Source: Methylophaga sp.
Lineage (GTDB): Bacteria; Pseudomonadota; Gammaproteobacteria; Nitrosococcales; Methylophagaceae
Reading direction: 5' to 3'
Assembly: GCA_002733715.2 (NCBI GenBank)
Contig: NVWQ02000027.1
Coordinates: 1-64,000 of the forward strand
DNA length: 64,000 bases
Shown here piece after piece: positions 39,578 through 48,543 of this stretch. Below the pieces are notes generated by a model that saw nothing but the letters and a program-made list of their open reading frames with translations, searched no databases and was not told the origin of the DNA. The position numbers and the translations under genes are program-made. Each line of letters begins with the position of its first letter. Positions within the stretch are counted from its first letter, which is position 1.

Positions 39578-41023
39578 TTATCTACCCTGATTAATCTTCT
39601 CAACAATAGCCGAGGTAGAACAATTAGCCGTCATCCCCATCACTTTGACTTCACCACCATATCCCTCAACAATCTCCCAACCAACCACACCCTTCTTATC
39701 GTAATCGCCACCCTTAACCAAAATGTCAGGCTGAATCTCACGTAATAAAGCTTCCGGTGTATCACCCTCAAAACACGTCACCCAATCAACCGATGCTAAA
39801 CCCGCCAACACCGTCAATCGTCGATCGGCGGAATTAATAGGTCGTCCTGCACCTTTTAATTTAGCTACTGATTTATCTGTGTTAATTGCTAAGACCAAAC
39901 GATCACCTTGTGCTCGCGCTTGCTCTAAATAGGCCACATGACCGGCATGCAGAATATCAAAACAGCCATTGGTAAACACGACTTTCTCACCACGTTGCTT
40001 GGCTTGATCAACAGCTAGCGTTAACTGCTCAACTGTCACTACACCGGCAATACTATGATCGGTATTATTGTTGCCTTGATGGCGTTGATATTCCGCTTGT
40101 AACTCGGGACCACTGACTGTTGCCGTGCCTAATTTACTGACAACGATACTGGCAGCGACATTGGCTAGCGTTACCGCTTGCTCTATATCACCACCCGCCG
40201 CTAGGGTTGCAGCTAAGGTTGAAATAACTGTATCTCCAGCTCCTGTTACATCAGCCACTTCTTTGGCGATAGCAGGTAGATGAAATTCTGCTTGGTCTTT
40301 GCGAATAAGTGACATGCCATGTTCACTGCGAGTGATTAGCAATGCGCCTATATCCAATTGAGTGATTAATTGTTGTGCTTTTTCAATTAAATCAGCTTCT
40401 GATCCAATCTTGCCTACTACTGTTTCAAATTCTGTCATATTTGGAGTGATTAAATCTGCACCACGATATTTCTCGAAATCACTGCCTTTAGGATCAACCA
40501 GCACAGGAATATCATGCTGCTTGGCTAATTTAATCCAATATTGCGGATCGGCTAAGGTACCTTTATTGTAATCCGATAGCACCATCACCGATGTATCAGC
40601 CATTAACGGCTCGACGATATCTTTCAATGCTAACCATTCATCACTGCCAAAAGGCGATTCAAAATCCATTCGCAGCAACTGTTGATGATTACTAATCACG
40701 CGACGTTTAATAATGGTGTTAGTAGTTTCTGAATAATTAAAGGCACAATCGACACCAACAGAATTAAGCTTTTGTTGTAATACTTTTGCGGCATCATCTA
40801 AACCCGTAATGCCACACACTTGGCTTTTTGCACCAAGCGAAGCAATATTCATCGCCACATTGGCAGCACCGCCAGGTAGCTCTTCTATACGTTCGACATT
40901 AACGATGGGAACAGGGGCTTCAGGGGATATTCGGCTGGCTTTACCATGATAAAAACTATCGAGCATGAGATCGCCGATAACTAGGACTTTTGCTGTATGG
41001 AACTGTGGGAATGTATTTTTCAT
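39578..41023 (-). CDS. hldE: Bifunctional heptose kinase/adenylyltransferase HldE
   Basis: A 481-residue fusion with the length and order of E. coli HldE (477). The N-terminal ribokinase domain phosphorylates D-glycero-D-manno-heptose 7-phosphate; it has LPGGAANVAMNIASLGA (about 50) and the ATP-site GAGDTVISTLAATLAAGG (about 264). The C-terminal cytidylyltransferase-like domain has FTNGCFDILHAGHVAYLEQA (about 350) with the HxGH motif, and makes ADP-heptose. An intact Asp in GAGD acts as catalytic base. It is followed (downstream, lower coordinates) by the HEPN-like gene and preceded by a palindromic repeat. Confidence 0.95.
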   Translation of the reverse strand: MKNTFPQFHTAKVLVIGDLMLDSFYHGKASRISPEAPVPIVNVERIEELPGGAANVAMNIASLGAKSQVCGITGLDDAAKVLQQKLNSVGVDCAFNYSETTNTIIKRRVISNHQQLLRMDFESPFGSDEWLALKDIVEPLMADTSVMVLSDYNKGTLADPQYWIKLAKQHDIPVLVDPKGSDFEKYRGADLITPNMTEFETVVGKIGSEADLIEKAQQLITQLDIGALLITRSEHGMSLIRKDQAEFHLPAIAKEVADVTGAGDTVISTLAATLAAGGDIEQAVTLANVAASIVVSKLGTATVSGPELQAEYQRHQGNNNTDHSIAGVVTVEQLTLAVDQAKQRGEKVVFTNGCFDILHAGHVAYLEQARAQGDRLVLAINTDKSVAKLKGAGRPINSADRRLTVLAGLASVDWVTCFEGDTPEALLREIQPDILVKGGDYDKKGVVGWEIVEGYGGEVKVMGMTANCSTSAIVEKINQGR

Positions 41024-41040
41024 AGTTTTATTTGTTACCT

Positions 41041-41115
41041 GTCATTCCCGCATGCTTTTAGCGGGAATCTATTTCCATCTGCATGGGTTCCGGCTAAAAA
41101 GATCACCGGAATGAC
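41041..41115. repeat. GTCAYYCC palindromic element, copy 3
   Basis: The segment opens with GTCATTCCCGCATGCTTTTA and ends with CACCGGAATGAC. It shares the ATGCTTTTAGC core with the element at 606-676. It lies between waaC and hldE. Confidence 0.75.
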
Positions 41116-41140
41116 GAACTTAATAATTAGAGCTTAACGC

Positions 41141-42178
41141 TTATTTTGCAGGCAAAAGGCTTTCCAGTCTATCCCAAACTTGTTGCGCGCTTATATTTTC
41201 CATACAAACGGGTTCACCCTTTACAGATTTTTCAAGCGGGCATTGTCGTTTGTAACAGGGTGCACAATCAAAATCACTAATGATATGTTGCTGATTTTGA
41301 CCATAAGTACCAATCAACTTAGTATCGGTTGCACCATAAATTGTTACCGTTGGCAGACCTACAACGGCTGCCAAATGTGCAAGCCCAGTATCGCTACACA
41401 CTGCACCTGCTGCTTTATGAGTAATAGTGGCCATTTCATTTAATGATAATCGTGGCAGTGCATAGGCCTTTGGGCTAACACTGGCGATCTGTTGTGCCCG
41501 TTGAAATTCCTCATCATTACCACAGGGTAATAATACAGAGTAGTCTTGCGTGACGGCTTTATCTACTAATAATTGCCATGAAGATAAAGGCCATAATTTA
41601 GTTATCCAGCTGGCATTATGTACAAACAGTAGATATTTATCGGGCAGTTCAAAATCTAGTTTCGGCAGCTCATATTCACTTAAATCAACGCCATAGTCAG
41701 CAGGCGTATCGGGCAAATTATATTTCAATACTTGCGCCATCAACTCGCGTATTTTTTCAATTGAATGTTGTTTTATATTGACCGTGTAGCGATATTTATA
41801 GGCCCAATGGGCAGGCGTCTCGCGGACACAGTTTTTATCTAGACCATGCACCTTACCTTTATGCAACCATGATACAACCGCACTTTTTAGATTGCTTTGA
41901 AGATCAATGACCACATCATAGTCTTGCTCGTTGAGCTGCTTATAAAAGTTGGGTAATCGACCATCTTTCCATGCCGAAATGGGTTCTTTTCGCCACTGTC
42001 TATGTGCAGTTTTAATGACGCGTTTTACATTAGGATGCCATAAAGGCACATCGGCAAAAGTCTGATCGACCACCCAATCAAATTCAATATTAGGAATGGC
42101 TCGAGCAGCATCGGTTATTGCCGGCAAAGCATGCATCAAGTCGCCCATAGATGTGAGCTTGATGATAAGTACTTTCAT
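41141..42178 (-). CDS. waaC: ADP-heptose:LPS heptosyltransferase I
   Basis: A 345-residue GT9 enzyme that adds the first heptose to Kdo2-lipid A. KLTSMGDLMHALPAITDA lies at the N-terminus with the catalytic Asp (SMGD), and the donor site is at SDTGLAHLAAVVGLPTVTIYG (about 262). The C-terminal segment CAPCYKRQCP resembles WaaF's. The longer N-terminal domain and the SMGDLMHALP motif distinguish it from WaaF. It lies 1 nt after thrB on the same strand. Confidence 0.95.
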   Translation of the reverse strand: MKVLIIKLTSMGDLMHALPAITDAARAIPNIEFDWVVDQTFADVPLWHPNVKRVIKTAHRQWRKEPISAWKDGRLPNFYKQLNEQDYDVVIDLQSNLKSAVVSWLHKGKVHGLDKNCVRETPAHWAYKYRYTVNIKQHSIEKIRELMAQVLKYNLPDTPADYGVDLSEYELPKLDFELPDKYLLFVHNASWITKLWPLSSWQLLVDKAVTQDYSVLLPCGNDEEFQRAQQIASVSPKAYALPRLSLNEMATITHKAAGAVCSDTGLAHLAAVVGLPTVTIYGATDTKLIGTYGQNQQHIISDFDCAPCYKRQCPLEKSVKGEPVCMENISAQQVWDRLESLLPAK

Positions 42179-42179
42179 T

Positions 42180-43115
42180 TTAAATAAGTGGGTTATCCCG
42201 ATGCTGCGTCAATATCTTCAAGAACGCATCTGGATTTTTTATTTGTGTTAATTCGCCGTCACGTGGAAATAATTTATCTTGTAGACGTGATAACCAAAAG
42301 CGTAATGCCGCGGCACGTAATACCAAATTAAAATTGTTTTTTTCAGCTTCCGTTAATGAGCGTTGTTGCGAATAAGCCATTATTAAAGCCGTATAGCGTT
42401 CGGCATCAATCAGGCCTTGATCGTCGACACACCAATCATTAACGACAACAGCAAGATCGTAAAGCAGATATTCATCACAGGCATAATAAAAATCAATAAT
42501 GCCTTTAAGTTCATTGCCATCAAATAAGGCGTTGTCACGAAATAAATCTGAGTGCGTTAAACCATACGGTAAATTCAGATCAGCGTAATCCGCTTGAAAT
42601 GCCAATTCATCTTCAAGCAATTCAGCAGAGTGATCATCTAATAACGGTAGAACGGTCTCTGCTATTTTTTGGCGCCAATCTGGGCCGCGTTCCGTCATCC
42701 GTTTAAATTCAAACTGCTGACCAGCAATATGCATTTTAGCAAGCACATCGCCAATCGCTTCACACTGAGCGATAGTAGCAATGTCACTAACACCACGTCC
42801 TGATAGGCGCATCACTAGCGCGGCGGGTTTGCCACAAAGTCTTTTTAAATAATTACCTTGCTTGTCTGCTGCGGGGTGTGCAGACGGAATATCGTGCTGG
42901 TAGAAGAACGTCATCACATAAAGAAAATACGCTAATTCATCAAATGAATGCTGCTCAAACAAAGTCAGTACAAACTCACCCTGTTGCGTAGTCACAAAAT
43001 AATTGGTGTTTTCTATACCGTCGCTAATGCCTTGGTATGATACTAAATCACCGACGGCATAATCTTGCAAAAATGCGACCAAATCATCGCGCCCAACTTC
43101 TGTATAAACTGACAT
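42180..43115 (-). CDS. thrB: Homoserine kinase, type II (APH fold)
   Basis: A 311-residue aminoglycoside-phosphotransferase-fold homoserine kinase (Pseudomonas-type ThrB, not the GHMP type). YQGISDGIENTNYFV (about 25) is the substrate-binding N-terminus; the catalytic LTHSDLFRDNALF (about 185) holds Asp and Asn, and the metal motif is GIIDFYYACDEY (about 205). It phosphorylates homoserine in threonine biosynthesis. In related gammaproteobacteria it adjoins a DUF2782 gene and polA, as here. Confidence 0.92.
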   Translation of the reverse strand: MSVYTEVGRDDLVAFLQDYAVGDLVSYQGISDGIENTNYFVTTQQGEFVLTLFEQHSFDELAYFLYVMTFFYQHDIPSAHPAADKQGNYLKRLCGKPAALVMRLSGRGVSDIATIAQCEAIGDVLAKMHIAGQQFEFKRMTERGPDWRQKIAETVLPLLDDHSAELLEDELAFQADYADLNLPYGLTHSDLFRDNALFDGNELKGIIDFYYACDEYLLYDLAVVVNDWCVDDQGLIDAERYTALIMAYSQQRSLTEAEKNNFNLVLRAAALRFWLSRLQDKLFPRDGELTQIKNPDAFLKILTQHRDNPLI

Positions 43116-43142
43116 AAAACCCTAAAACCTAGAAGCAGTGAA

Positions 43143-43484
43143 TTACCACTTATACAAAATCCAATTCGGCACTATATGACCTGATAATTCATGCTGTTGT
43201 GAATCGAAAGAGCCATCTCCATCGGTGTCGATGAAATAATATGGCACACCCACAGTTGGTGTTACTTTAATCATATAAATTTGACCGTTCATGCGATATT
43301 CTTCAATGGTACGATCGTCTTTTTGGATAATATTTATTTCGGGCTCAATGCTTTCACCATCCATTAAAGGTTCAGGCAGAATCGGTGGTTGAGGAAGATT
43401 TGAATCCTCTGCCCAAATATTAGCTGACATTAATAATGCCACAGCGCATACAATATGCATAAAAGACAATTTATAATTCATCAT
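43143..43484 (-). CDS. DUF2782 periplasmic protein
   Basis: A 113-residue exported protein. The N-terminal signal peptide (YKLSFMHIVCAVALLMSANIWA) is followed by an acidic proline-rich stretch and the DUF2782 core with VTIIQKDD-like INIIQKDDRTIEEYRMNG, MIKVTPTVGVPYYFID, and a C-terminal WILYKW. Conserved next to polA and thrB; no known function. It reads away from polA, across a 90-bp gap. Confidence 0.85.
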   Translation of the reverse strand: MMNYKLSFMHIVCAVALLMSANIWAEDSNLPQPPILPEPLMDGESIEPEINIIQKDDRTIEEYRMNGQIYMIKVTPTVGVPYYFIDTDGDGSFDSQQHELSGHIVPNWILYKW

Positions 43485-43525
43485 CGTACTCCGAAATATA
43501 GTGTTTCAAATATAGCATTTTCAGC

Positions 43526-43555
43526 GTGACGATTAAAGACTTATTACCTTATAAT
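43526..43555 (+). promoter_or_regulatory. Candidate polA promoter
   Basis: A perfect TATAAT (43550-43555) lies 20 nt before the ATG at 43575, with GTGACG (43526-43531) 18 nt upstream as a weak -35. Confidence 0.35.
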
Positions 43556-43574
43556 TTTAGTGATATTCAAGCTT

Positions 43575-46346
43575 ATGAAACAAACAGCCCCTTTTATCTT
43601 AGTTGATGGCTCCTCTTATCTTTATCGCGCTTACCATGCAATGAGCCAAGCCAATCTTACCAATGCCCAAGGGCAAGCGACCGGCGCAATTTATGGTGTT
43701 GTGAACATGCTTAGAAAGCTGCTAGTTCAGTACAAACCTGAGCTTATAGCCGTCGTTTTTGATGCTAAGGGAAAAACCTTTCGCAATGAACTGTATGCAG
43801 AATATAAAGCCACTCGCCCGCCGATGCCTGATGATTTGCGCGAACAAATTGAACCATTACATGATGTCGTTCGTGCGATGGGATTTCCGTTAATAATGGT
43901 TTCAGGTGTTGAAGCGGATGATGTGATCGGCACTTTGGCTCAGCAAGCCACTGATTTAAAACTTGACACGGTTATTTCCACTGGCGATAAAGATATGGCG
44001 CAGTTGGTCAATGAGCATGTCACTTTAATCAATACTATGAGCAACACCATGACGGATATTGATGCTGTGCATGAAAAATATGGCATTGCGCCGAACCGTA
44101 TTATTGATTATCTCGCACTGATGGGCGACAAGGTTGATAATATTCCTGGCGTGCCCAGTGTGGGCCCTAAAACGGCAACTAAATTGTTGCAGCAATACGA
44201 TTCCTTAGAAGGCGTTATTGCTCATGCCAAGGAAGTCAAAGGAAAAATGGGGGAGAAATTACGTGAAGCCGCGGCTGATCTGCCACTTTCTTACCAGCTC
44301 GCTACCATTAAGCTTGATGTTGAGCTAGATGATACGCCCACCAGTTTGCAGCTGCAACAACCCGATCGTGAGGCTTTGTTAGCTTTATTTAAACACCTTG
44401 AATTTAGAACCTGGACAAAAGAATTAGCTGTAAATCAAGGGGGCAGCCAGCTTGATTTGCCATCAAAAAATGGCGTTCAAGATAAACCTCCCGGAATCAA
44501 GCTGGCTGCCCCCTTGATTCCTGAGCCGCCAGCGGAACAGAATTATCAAACAATTTTAACGCAAGCACAGTTAGATTCATGGCTAAAAAAACTAAAAAAC
44601 TCCGACCTGTTTGCTTTTGATACTGAAACCACCAGCCTAAATTATCTTGATGCCCGTATTGTCGGTTTATCGTTTGCTGTTAAAGCAGGTGAAGCGGCCT
44701 ATTTACCACTAAAACATGATTATATGGGTGCGCCCGAACAACTTGATTTTAATTCGGTCATGGCACAGTTCAAGCCTTTATTAGAAGATCCTAAACAATT
44801 TAAAGTAGGTCAAAACCTCAAATATGATCGCCATATTCTGCTCAATCACGACATTGATTTACAAGGTATTCAGCATGACACCATGTTGCAATCATACGTG
44901 TTGAACAGCACAGCAACTCAACACAATATGGATGCATTGGCAGAAAAATATTTAGATCGCAATACAATTCATTTTGAAGATGTGGCAGGCAAAGGTAAAA
45001 AGCAACTGACGTTTAATCAAATTGATCTTGAACAAGCCTCACCTTATGCCGCCGAAGATGCTGATATCACATTGCAGCTACATCAGACCTTATGGCCACA
45101 ATTGCAGGCGATTCCAAGTTTAGAAAAAGTCTACACCGAACTTGAAATGCCGTTATTACCTGTTATCAATTCGCTTGAACGCAATGGCGTCAACATTGAT
45201 ATTTGGATGTTGCAGCAACAAAGTGATGAGCTCGGCCATAAAATAGATAAATTACAACAACAAGCATGGCAGATCGCCGGTGAAGAGTTCAACTTGGGTT
45301 CGCCTAAACAATTAGGTACCATTTTGTATGACAAGCTTGAATTGCCCATTTTGAAAAAAACACCCAAAGGCCAAGCTTCAACTGCTGAAAGTGTGCTGCA
45401 AGATCTCGCTGATGATGGCCACGAGCTACCGCAAGTTATTATGCAATATCGTAGTTTGAGTAAACTCAAATCAACCTATACCGATCGCCTTCCAGAGCAA
45501 GTTAATAGCTCAACAGGCCGTGTTCACACCTCTTATCATCAGGCGGTAACAGCCACGGGACGCTTGTCGTCATCCGATCCTAATTTACAAAATATTCCCA
45601 TTCGCAGTGAAGAAGGCCGCCGTATTCGTGAAGCCTTTGTGCCGCCCGAGGGTTATACCCTGCTCGCTGCTGATTATTCGCAAATTGAATTGCGAATAAT
45701 GGCACATTTATCACAAGATCAAAGCCTACTAAAAGCGTTTGCTGCTGGCGAAGATATTCATCGCCACACCGCATCAGAAATATTTGCTGTCGCATTAGAT
45801 GATGTGTCTAGCGATCAACGTCGTAGCGCCAAAGCCATTAACTTTGGTTTAATTTATGGCATGTCAGCGCATGGTTTATCAAAACAATTAGGCATTGAAC
45901 GCCACCAAGCAGCCGATTATATGACCACCTATTTTGAACGTTATCCCGGTGTGAAAGATTATATGAACAGCACCCGCGAACAAGCTAAATTGGATGGTTA
46001 TGTTGAAACCTTATTCGGTCGTCGTTTATACCTACCCGAAATTAACGCTAGCAACGGTATGCGTCGTCAATATGCTGAGCGCACAGCGATTAATGCACCA
46101 ATGCAAGGTACGGCAGCAGATATTATTAAACACGCAATGATTGCTATTCAACACTGGCTAGAAGAATCAAACAGTAATATTAGAATGATTATGCAAGTGC
46201 ATGATGAACTGGTATTTGAAGTACCACTTGATCAGATCGATGATGCCAAAGCTAATATTGAAAAATATATGATGGATGCAGCTGAACTGGATGTGCCACT
46301 AGAAGTCAGTATGGATACCGGTGATAATTGGGAACAAGCGCATTAG
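43575..46346 (+). CDS. polA: DNA polymerase I
   Basis: The replication and repair polymerase, 923 residues from the ATG at 43575 (a GTG five codons upstream is also in frame, but MKQTAPFILVDGSSYLYRAY fits family N-termini better). Three domains: the 5'-nuclease (residues about 1-285), with GDKDMAQLV and YLALMGDKVDNIPGVPSVGPKTA; the 3'-5' exonuclease (about 330-510) with FAFDTETTSL, whose Asp and Glu are intact so proofreading should be active; and the family A polymerase with the finger helix RRSAKAINFGLIYG, and the palm motifs DYSQIELR and VHDELVF. The linker between the nuclease and exonuclease domains, residues 287-315, contains a perfect 25-bp inverted repeat (44433-44457 with 44495-44519) that is in frame. 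Confidence 0.97.
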   Translation: MKQTAPFILVDGSSYLYRAYHAMSQANLTNAQGQATGAIYGVVNMLRKLLVQYKPELIAVVFDAKGKTFRNELYAEYKATRPPMPDDLREQIEPLHDVVRAMGFPLIMVSGVEADDVIGTLAQQATDLKLDTVISTGDKDMAQLVNEHVTLINTMSNTMTDIDAVHEKYGIAPNRIIDYLALMGDKVDNIPGVPSVGPKTATKLLQQYDSLEGVIAHAKEVKGKMGEKLREAAADLPLSYQLATIKLDVELDDTPTSLQLQQPDREALLALFKHLEFRTWTKELAVNQGGSQLDLPSKNGVQDKPPGIKLAAPLIPEPPAEQNYQTILTQAQLDSWLKKLKNSDLFAFDTETTSLNYLDARIVGLSFAVKAGEAAYLPLKHDYMGAPEQLDFNSVMAQFKPLLEDPKQFKVGQNLKYDRHILLNHDIDLQGIQHDTMLQSYVLNSTATQHNMDALAEKYLDRNTIHFEDVAGKGKKQLTFNQIDLEQASPYAAEDADITLQLHQTLWPQLQAIPSLEKVYTELEMPLLPVINSLERNGVNIDIWMLQQQSDELGHKIDKLQQQAWQIAGEEFNLGSPKQLGTILYDKLELPILKKTPKGQASTAESVLQDLADDGHELPQVIMQYRSLSKLKSTYTDRLPEQVNSSTGRVHTSYHQAVTATGRLSSSDPNLQNIPIRSEEGRRIREAFVPPEGYTLLAADYSQIELRIMAHLSQDQSLLKAFAAGEDIHRHTASEIFAVALDDVSSDQRRSAKAINFGLIYGMSAHGLSKQLGIERHQAADYMTTYFERYPGVKDYMNSTREQAKLDGYVETLFGRRLYLPEINASNGMRRQYAERTAINAPMQGTAADIIKHAMIAIQHWLEESNSNIRMIMQVHDELVFEVPLDQIDDAKANIEKYMMDAAELDVPLEVSMDTGDNWEQAH
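44433..44519. repeat. Perfect 25-bp inverted repeat within polA linker
   Basis: The arm at 44433-44457 (AATCAAGGGGGCAGCCAGCT then TGATT) and the arm at 44495-44519 are exact reverse complements, separated by 37 bp that themselves hold a GCCAT/ATGGC hairpin. Each arm also begins AATCAAG and ends CTTGATT. The left arm encodes NQGGSQLD and the right arm GIKLAAPLI, so the element is translated. Confidence 0.9.
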
Positions 46347-46372
46347 CGTTAGTTAGGCTTATCAATAAAAAT

Positions 46373-46402
46373 TTCGTTGGTCCTGAGCCTGTCGAAGGAT
46401 GG
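46373..46402 (+). repeat. Partial copy of a CTGAGCCTGTCGAAGG-type intergenic repeat
   Basis: TTCGTTGGTCCTGAGCCTGT followed by CGAAGGATGG is the core of a widespread intergenic palindromic repeat in many bacteria (usually read as CCTTCGACAGGCTCAGGACG). Only one arm is present. It lies between polA and fadL. Confidence 0.45.
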
Positions 46403-46541
46403 CAAAGCTAAACTTCCATCCAAATACTTTCATATAACTAAAACAAATAAGAAGCTCTGTTTTTATTATTTGTAATTATAAGCGTAGCCTTTTAAACTAT
46501 ACACCTTTACATATTTAGTTAATCTTTTTAGGAAATCAATC

Positions 46542-47816
46542 GTGACCAAGTCCACTTTAAAATCGTTGGCATTCTTCTCAGCCATCGCATTCAGCTCAGC
46601 AACTTTTGCAACAAATGGTTATCTAGCCCACGGCTACGGCATTAAATCTAAAGGTATGGCGGGAGCAGGTGTTGCTCTGCCACAAGATGCATTAATCGCT
46701 GCTACCAATCCGGCGGGTATTGCATTTGTCGGTAATCGTCTTGATTTTGGTGTATCAGTATTCAGTCCACGTCGCAGTTATGAGGTAGAAGGCACACCTT
46801 CTGCGTCTCCTGCGCTTGCACCGGGAAAAGTCGACAGTGACCGTGAATATTTTATTATTCCTGAATTTGGTGTGACCTGGCAGTTAGATGATCATAAAGC
46901 AGTGGGCATTACTATTACAGGTAATGGCGGTATGAATACTAAATATGCTGCTAGCGACAATACCTTTGGCGGCGGTGCTGCCGGCATTGATTTAGCGCAA
47001 TTATTTATCGCTCCTACTTTTTCTTATCGTTTTGATAATGATGCGGCAATTGGTGTATCTGCCATTTTGGCTTATCAAGGTTTTGAAGCTAAAGGTTTAA
47101 GTGCATTTGGCGGTTTATCAAATAGTGCTTCAGATTTAACGGATAACGGTCATGATAGTTCGTATGGTGCGGGCATTAATCTTGGTTTTATTCTACCGGT
47201 AGGCTCTAAAGTAACCTTGGGCGGTGGCTATCGCTCTCGTATTTACATGTCGGAGTTTGATGATTATAAAGGTCTATTTGCAGAAAAAGGTGACTTTGAT
47301 ATTCCCGCTTCTGCCACCATCGGCCTAGCATGGAAAACAACTGAAAGTCTTACCGTATTATTAGATGTTCAAAAAACATGGTATAGCCAAGTTGATGCTA
47401 TTGGCAACAGCCAGAATCCAGCTATGGGTATTTGTGGCACTAGAGTGACCCCTACTTCACCTTCATGTTTAGGCGGCAACAACGGCCTTGGCTTCGGCTG
47501 GAATGATATGACCACGGTTAAATTGGGTGTGCAATATGAAGCATCAAATGACTGGACATGGCGTGCAGGTTATAGCCATGGCAACCAACCTATTCCTGAT
47601 TCAGAAGTATTCTTCAATATTCTTGCACCCGGCGTAATGGAAGAACATTTCACTGTTGGTTTCACCAAAAAATATGATGGTGGTCGCCAAGAAATTAACT
47701 TTGCAGCGATGTATGCACCTGAATATAGTGTAAAAGGTGCCATTAGCCCAACACAAACTGTTGAGCTTGAAATGAAACAATATCAACTTGAGCTAGGCTG
47801 GTCATTTTTATTCTAA
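46542..47816 (+). CDS. Outer-membrane long-chain fatty acid/hydrocarbon transporter, FadL/OmpP1 family
   Basis: A 424-residue 14-stranded outer-membrane beta-barrel. A signal peptide (KSTLKSLAFFSAIAFSSATFA) precedes the mature N-terminus TNGYLAHGYGIKSKGMAGAGVALPQDALIAATNPAG, the FadL hatch domain with its NPA motif near residue 53. The C-terminal residues end in LGWSFLF, with the aromatic residue usual for barrel assembly by BAM. It transports long-chain fatty acids or hydrocarbons; the exact ligand is open. GTG start at 46542 is set by AGGA 8 nt upstream. A strong terminator follows. Confidence 0.88.
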   Translation: MTKSTLKSLAFFSAIAFSSATFATNGYLAHGYGIKSKGMAGAGVALPQDALIAATNPAGIAFVGNRLDFGVSVFSPRRSYEVEGTPSASPALAPGKVDSDREYFIIPEFGVTWQLDDHKAVGITITGNGGMNTKYAASDNTFGGGAAGIDLAQLFIAPTFSYRFDNDAAIGVSAILAYQGFEAKGLSAFGGLSNSASDLTDNGHDSSYGAGINLGFILPVGSKVTLGGGYRSRIYMSEFDDYKGLFAEKGDFDIPASATIGLAWKTTESLTVLLDVQKTWYSQVDAIGNSQNPAMGICGTRVTPTSPSCLGGNNGLGFGWNDMTTVKLGVQYEASNDWTWRAGYSHGNQPIPDSEVFFNILAPGVMEEHFTVGFTKKYDGGRQEINFAAMYAPEYSVKGAISPTQTVELEMKQYQLELGWSFLF

Positions 47817-47840
47817 ACTATCACCCTTTTTAAAACTAAA

Positions 47841-47870
47841 AATAGCGGCAACTTATGCCGCTATTTTTTT
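47841..47870 (+). terminator. Rho-independent terminator of the FadL-type gene
   Basis: Ten-base arms AATAGCGGCA and TGCCGCTATT with a 5-nt ACTTA loop are followed by a T-run. Confidence 0.92.
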
Positions 47871-48006
47871 GGTTGTTATTCAGGCTTACCCTCGCCCCAT
47901 TTCAATAAACCCACAGCTCTACAACTAGCGACGGTTATTTAAAAGAGGCTATTCTATGGCACTAATATTGCTAATGTTTTCCATATAAACACTGTATTAA
48001 TTAGAA

Positions 48007-48543
48007 ATGAGCATTATTGTGAGTATGAAAATTACGCCAACATCAGAAGAAATCAAGCTGAAAGAGAATGATTTCATCACATCTAAAACAGATCTAAAAG
48101 GCAAAATAACCTACTGTAATGAATCTTTCATTTACTTCTCAGGTTATGAAGAAGCTGATCTTATTGGCCAACCACACAATATTATTCGTCACCCAGATAT
48201 GCCTCGTGCCGTTTATCGAATGATGTGGGAAAATTTACAGAAACAACAAGAGTTTTTCGGAATTATAAAAAACCTCTCTAAAAATGGTGCGTATTACTGG
48301 ACTTTTGCCAATGTAAGCTCAAGCTTTGATGAAAAAGGCAAACCCATTGGCTATTATTCAGTACGCAGACACGCTTCTCCACAAATCATAAATCTCCTGA
48401 CTCCCATTTATAAAGAAATGGTAGCTGAAGAAGGAAAACACAATAACAGTAATCAAGCGATGGACACATCAATTCAAATACTGAATGATTTGATCTCGGA
48501 TCAGCAACAAAGCTACAGTGAGTTTATCTATACCCATGCCTAA
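48007..48543 (+). CDS. Aer-like PAS-domain aerotaxis sensor subunit
   Basis: A 178-residue PAS protein without membrane segments. It closely resembles the PAS domain of E. coli Aer: [19 protein letters not shown], then [21 protein letters not shown] (about 57-77), and ISGYYSVR-like [13 protein letters not shown] and the Trp in MMWENL are part of the FAD-binding surface in Aer, so this protein probably binds FAD and senses redox. The start could also be an ATG at 48025. The 3' end overlaps the methyl-accepting gene by 8 nt, which suggests the two act as a split Aer receptor. Confidence 0.8.
   Translation: MSIIVSMKITPTSEEIKLKENDFITSKTDLKGKITYCNESFIYFSGYEEADLIGQPHNIIRHPDMPRAVYRMMWENLQKQQEFFGIIKNLSKNGAYYWTFANVSSSFDEKGKPIGYYSVRRHASPQIINLLTPIYKEMVAEEGKHNNSNQAMDTSIQILNDLISDQQQSYSEFIYTHA

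Noticed and set aside
46352-46358. GTTAGGC after polA as an integron core site
   Set aside because: There is no inverse GCCTAAC partner flanking a gene, and no attC-like sequence around it; a 7-mer can occur by chance.
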